64,000 nt of DNA, taken from Symmachiella macrocystis (GTDB taxonomy: Bacteria; Planctomycetota; Planctomycetia; Planctomycetales; Planctomycetaceae). The stretch covers positions 806,001 to 870,000 of the forward strand of contig NZ_SJPP01000002.1 of the NCBI RefSeq assembly GCF_007860075.1, written 5' to 3'. The translations under genes and the position numbers were made by a program. This document shows, in pieces, positions 61,196 to 64,000 of this stretch. The notes beneath the pieces were generated by a model, which searched no databases, was not told where the DNA came from, and saw nothing but the letters and a program-made list of their open reading frames with translations. How positions within the stretch are numbered: position 1 is the first letter of the stretch; each line of letters starts with the position of its first letter.

Positions 61196-63544
61196 TCACT
61201 CCGCCATCGCGTATTCGTCTTCCTCGACCCCTTCGACGATCGCTCGCCATTGTTCCGGAGTGTAGAGCACCTCGCGGGCTTGGCTGCCGTTGTAATCGCC
61301 GACGATGCCGTCTTCGGCCATGTAGTCGATCAGCCGCGCACCCCGCCCGTAGCCGATGCCCAGAGCCCGCTGTAACAACGAGACGCTACCGCGGCCTTCG
61401 CGGATGACGACGTCGATTGCCGATTCGTACAGATCGTCACGCTTCCGCATCGCTTCAATGCCACCAGTGGCGCCGCCGCCCGAGGTACTGATCTGCGCCA
61501 ATTCCTGGCTGTATTGCGGTTCTTGGTCACTGAAGAATTCAATGACTTTATTCACTTCATCGTCGGATACAAATGTCCCCTGTGCGCGGGTAACCTTACT
61601 CGTCCCCGGTGCGAGATACAGCATATCGCCATTACCCAACAACCGTTCGGCCCCCATTTCATCCAACACGACGCGGCTGTCGGTCTTGCTGGCTACCTGG
61701 AACGAAATCCGGGCGGGCAAGTTTGATTTAATCAAGCCGGTGATGACGTCCACAGTCGGCTTTTGCGTCGCCAAAACGAGGTGGATACCGACCGCCCGCG
61801 ATTTTTGCGCCAGGCGAATAATGTGTCCTTCCACGTCTTTGCCGGAAGTCATCATCATGTCGGCCATTTCGTCGGCGATGATCACGATGTACGGCATTTT
61901 ATCGGGAATGTTGTGCGCTTCTTCCGATTCGGGGTCTTCACCGATCCGGTTGAGCACCTCTTCCTTGCCAAGTTTATTGTAGCTATCCAAGTGACGCACG
62001 CCGCAACGAGCCAACAAGTCGTAACGTTCTTCCATCTTGTCGACCGCCCAAGCCAGAATTGCTTCGGCCTTTTTCATGTCGGTGATCACCGGATGCATTA
62101 GGTGCGGCACCCGTTTGTACGGGCTGAGTTCGACCATCTTGGGGTCGATCATCAACATCTTGACCTCCGCCGGGCTGCGGGTCATCAGCATCGACAGGAT
62201 CAATGTATTCAGGCAGACGCTCTTACCGGTTCCGGTCCGTCCAGCGATCAACAAGTGCGGCATTTTTGTTAAATCGACTGCCAGCGGGCGTCCGCTGACA
62301 TCCTTGCCCAAGAAAATCGGAATACGATGTTTTTCCGTTTGCTCAGGCGAGGACTCAATCAGTTCTCGCAACCGCACCATGACTTGCTTGTCGTTGGGGA
62401 CCTCGACACCGACGGTGTTTTTGCCCGGGATCGGCGCAACGACACGAACCGCCGGGACGCGCAGCGCCACCGCCAGATCATCGGCCAATGAGGTAATCTT
62501 GTTCAGCCGCAGTCCTTTTTCCAGTTCCAATTCAAACTGCGTAATCACCGGTCCGGTGTCGATTTCTGAAACACGAACATTCAGGCCAAATTCCTGAAAC
62601 GTCCGCTCCAGCACAGCCGCCGCTTTGCGGGCCTTCTCCGAAAGATATTCAAACGGAAAATCGTCCGCGTTTTCCAACAGGCTCGTCTCGGGCAACGCGA
62701 CCTCTTCGACCGAGTCCGCATTGGCATCGAGCTTGACCATCAGCCGATCGCGATCGCCGACCGCTGAAACGGGCGGGTTGATGCGAATTGGTTTACGCGG
62801 TTTTTCAGTGTCTTCATCGGCTTCGTCTGTAAAGGGATCTTCGACGCTTGCTTCTTCTTCCACGGCATTGGCCGCCGCATGAGTTTCCAACTGCTCTTCC
62901 CAATCCTCGTCCGTCTCCATTCCACGACGCCGAAACGGTTCGGCAATTCGATTTGCGAATTTCTTGCTGCTGGAGAAACGGGACACGAGATTCAATCGCC
63001 CCCAAATCTTGCCCGGTCCGGATTTCAGTAGCGTCATCAGTCGCAGGATCAACCCGTCACAGACCAAAATCAATCCAGCCGCCATCCCGGTGGCCACGAA
63101 AATCATCGTCCCCCCCGTGGAAAAACGACGGTCCAACAACGTATAGCCCCATGCCCCTAGATAACCGCCGCTACCGACGGCAGGAACATTCCCCAAGCCA
63201 ATGCTGATCGTACGAAAAGCGACCGACAAGGAGAGCAGGATCAAACCGAAACCGGTCGCACGGACGTAGGGATCCGAAAAGGGACGTCGCGCAAGCAAAC
63301 GCACATCCAACACCACCAGCCCGACCACCAGCGCATAGGCGGACAGTCCCATGACGCTAAAGAGCATATGGGCCAAATGGGCTCCCGCGATGCCACAGAT
63401 ATTGCTGGCATGTTCGTGGGGCGGATAGACGTTCTGCCCCGGGGCATCAGCCGGGTCATAGCTGACAAGGCTGAGTGCCGCAAAGACAGTGGCCGCCAGC
63501 ATCGCCAGGGCCGTCAGGTCGGTTCTCAATCGTGAAAAATTCAT
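61196..63544 (-). CDS. ftsK: DNA translocase FtsK
   Basis: FtsK pumps DNA at the division septum, clears the terminus region and activates XerCD at dif. Four N-terminal transmembrane helices (residues ~10-170) are followed by a short acidic linker and the motor: Walker A AGRTGTGKS, Walker B VIIADEMADMMM, and SRAVGIHLVLATQKPTVDVITG. The C-terminal gamma domain (GRGSVSLLQRALGIGYGRGARLIDYM) is the KOPS-reading winged helix. Against E. coli positions N1296/R1300/E1303, as I recall them, it shows Gly/Arg/Asp. I start at ATG 63544 (MNFSRL) rather than 63595. The linker is far shorter than E. coli's. Confidence 0.96.
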   Translation of the reverse strand: MNFSRLRTDLTALAMLAATVFAALSLVSYDPADAPGQNVYPPHEHASNICGIAGAHLAHMLFSVMGLSAYALVVGLVVLDVRLLARRPFSDPYVRATGFGLILLSLSVAFRTISIGLGNVPAVGSGGYLGAWGYTLLDRRFSTGGTMIFVATGMAAGLILVCDGLILRLMTLLKSGPGKIWGRLNLVSRFSSSKKFANRIAEPFRRRGMETDEDWEEQLETHAAANAVEEEASVEDPFTDEADEDTEKPRKPIRINPPVSAVGDRDRLMVKLDANADSVEEVALPETSLLENADDFPFEYLSEKARKAAAVLERTFQEFGLNVRVSEIDTGPVITQFELELEKGLRLNKITSLADDLAVALRVPAVRVVAPIPGKNTVGVEVPNDKQVMVRLRELIESSPEQTEKHRIPIFLGKDVSGRPLAVDLTKMPHLLIAGRTGTGKSVCLNTLILSMLMTRSPAEVKMLMIDPKMVELSPYKRVPHLMHPVITDMKKAEAILAWAVDKMEERYDLLARCGVRHLDSYNKLGKEEVLNRIGEDPESEEAHNIPDKMPYIVIIADEMADMMMTSGKDVEGHIIRLAQKSRAVGIHLVLATQKPTVDVITGLIKSNLPARISFQVASKTDSRVVLDEMGAERLLGNGDMLYLAPGTSKVTRAQGTFVSDDEVNKVIEFFSDQEPQYSQELAQISTSGGGATGGIEAMRKRDDLYESAIDVVIREGRGSVSLLQRALGIGYGRGARLIDYMAEDGIVGDYNGSQAREVLYTPEQWRAIVEGVEEDEYAMAE

Positions 63545-63801
63545 CGGACGCTTCGTTTGTTCTGTAGGATCGAAAGTAAACGCCGCCTGCGGCAATTCCG
63601 TAGGGACATTGTGAATTCGCCAACATCACGAGCCATAGACAATTCGCGTCCTCCTAAAAATGGAGGCGCATGTCCACGCATGGAAAGCCTATCACACCAA
63701 CTGTCGCATGTTGCCAAAACGCAACATATGGTGTGGTATTCGAGCAACGTCCTGACCGACAGCAGCGATTGGGTAAGAGGCTCCGGCACTGAGCCGTCTG
63801 C

Positions 63802-64000
63802 TCAGTCAGCAAGAGTACCGACAATCCACGCGATCAGCCGGTGGGCAATGTCGATTTTACTGCCCGTCCATTTTGCGACGGTTGTATCGGTAGAATCGAT
63901 CAATTCGATGGAATTGTCGTTCGCTCCGATGGCTGTCGTGCGATTGAGTACGATCGCGTCGCAGTTTTTCTTGTGCAGTTTCTCGACAGCCCGCCGGTGA
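63802..64000 (-). CDS. coaBC: CoaBC (phosphopantothenoylcysteine synthase/decarboxylase) C-terminal end, truncated
   Basis: On the minus strand an open frame enters at the right window edge and ends at stop 63802-63804. The 65 visible codons read LHKKNCDAIVLNRT, AIGANDNSIELIDST and AKWTGSKIDIAHRLIAWI. These match the C-terminal part of the phosphopantothenate-cysteine ligase half of CoaBC (K-x-x-D-x-I-V-x-N, G-x-N-x-x, K-x-x-x-A) in coenzyme A synthesis. The opposite plus-strand frame (63557-64000) is its shadow. ftsK starts 257 bases downstream; the gap shows no other gene. Confidence 0.75.
   Translation of the reverse strand, partial: HRRAVEKLHKKNCDAIVLNRTTAIGANDNSIELIDSTDTTVAKWTGSKIDIAHRLIAWIVGTLAD

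Noticed and set aside
63557-64000. A 147-codon plus-strand frame at the right edge
   Set aside because: The opposite strand encodes a recognisable CoaBC C-terminus over 63802-64000, and the plus-strand translation has no family-like pattern.
1-64000. tRNA, rRNA, CRISPR array, insertion sequence or prophage
   Set aside because: No cloverleaf with CCA-type ends, no ribosomal RNA signature, no regularly spaced repeats and no transposase, integrase or phage structural frame were seen on either strand.

Overview
The window looks like a piece of a planctomycete chromosome. This is judged from gene content: a PVC-type CxxCH/HEAT-repeat dehydrogenase, two Tat-exported Gfo/Idh/MocA oxidoreductases, a sulfatase, a NagB-PIG-L fusion, a MoxR/Bat cluster, zinc-ribbon plus membrane-anchor proteins, and many secreted beta-propeller or thioredoxin-like proteins. 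No rRNA, tRNA, CRISPR array, insertion sequence or phage module was found. The gene set is mostly chromosomal housekeeping and accessory metabolism.

Layout. 0-6 kb: the 3' part of the PVC dehydrogenase gene, a small membrane protein, an RsmC-like methyltransferase and a YiiX-like papain-fold enzyme. 6-13 kb (mostly minus): citrate synthase, a secreted alpha/beta hydrolase, a secreted PD40 propeller, and NagB fused to a PIG-L deacetylase, with a stand-alone PIG-L deacetylase divergent from it. 14-19 kb: a flippase-like membrane protein, a D-2-hydroxyacid dehydrogenase, a DUF5009/HGSNAT-like acyltransferase and a thioredoxin-fold protein without CxxC. 19-24 kb: an HlyD-like adaptor, a Ser/Thr kinase and accA. 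24-31 kb (mostly minus): dtd, a metallophosphoesterase-like protein, a radical SAM protein and a flavoprotein, apparently one operon, then a GNAT enzyme and PcrA/UvrD helicase. 31-37 kb: an NSS transporter, a Gfo/Idh protein, a DUF389 protein, a zinc-ribbon hydrolase and a DUF6817 protein. 37-41 kb: MurJ-like flippase, methyltransferase and GT4 glycosyltransferase, in an envelope or polysaccharide cluster. 41-50 kb: a Gfo/Idh protein, surE, two tandem lipoproteins, rimO, pgsA and a sulfatase. 50-56 kb: a tightly coupled MoxR-DUF58-DUF4381-BatA-BatB-BatC-BatD operon. 56-60 kb (minus): a Cys/His-rich exported protein, a thioredoxin-like exported protein and a MacB/LolCD-like ABC transporter. 60-64 kb (minus): an acidic protein, a decayed gene, ftsK and the 3' end of coaBC.

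The most interesting feature is not a gene. In the intergenic gap after accA (23965-23992) lies a sequence built like a XerCD dif site. The polar octamer GGGCAGGG, which fits the E. coli FtsK-orienting sequence GGGNAGGG, points toward it from both sides: mainly rightward to its left and leftward to its right (15 of 17 GGGNAGGG sites found by eye obey this). This suggests the window spans the replication terminus. A second candidate for an undescribed system is the coupled flavoprotein / radical SAM / metallophosphoesterase-like cassette at 24.6-27.6 kb, in which the phosphoesterase lacks the usual first metal-binding motif.

Start codons were often moved inward from the longest reading frame, where a ribosome-binding site, signal peptide or homologous N-terminus supported it. 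Reading was by eye without database searches, so family names rest on recognised motifs.
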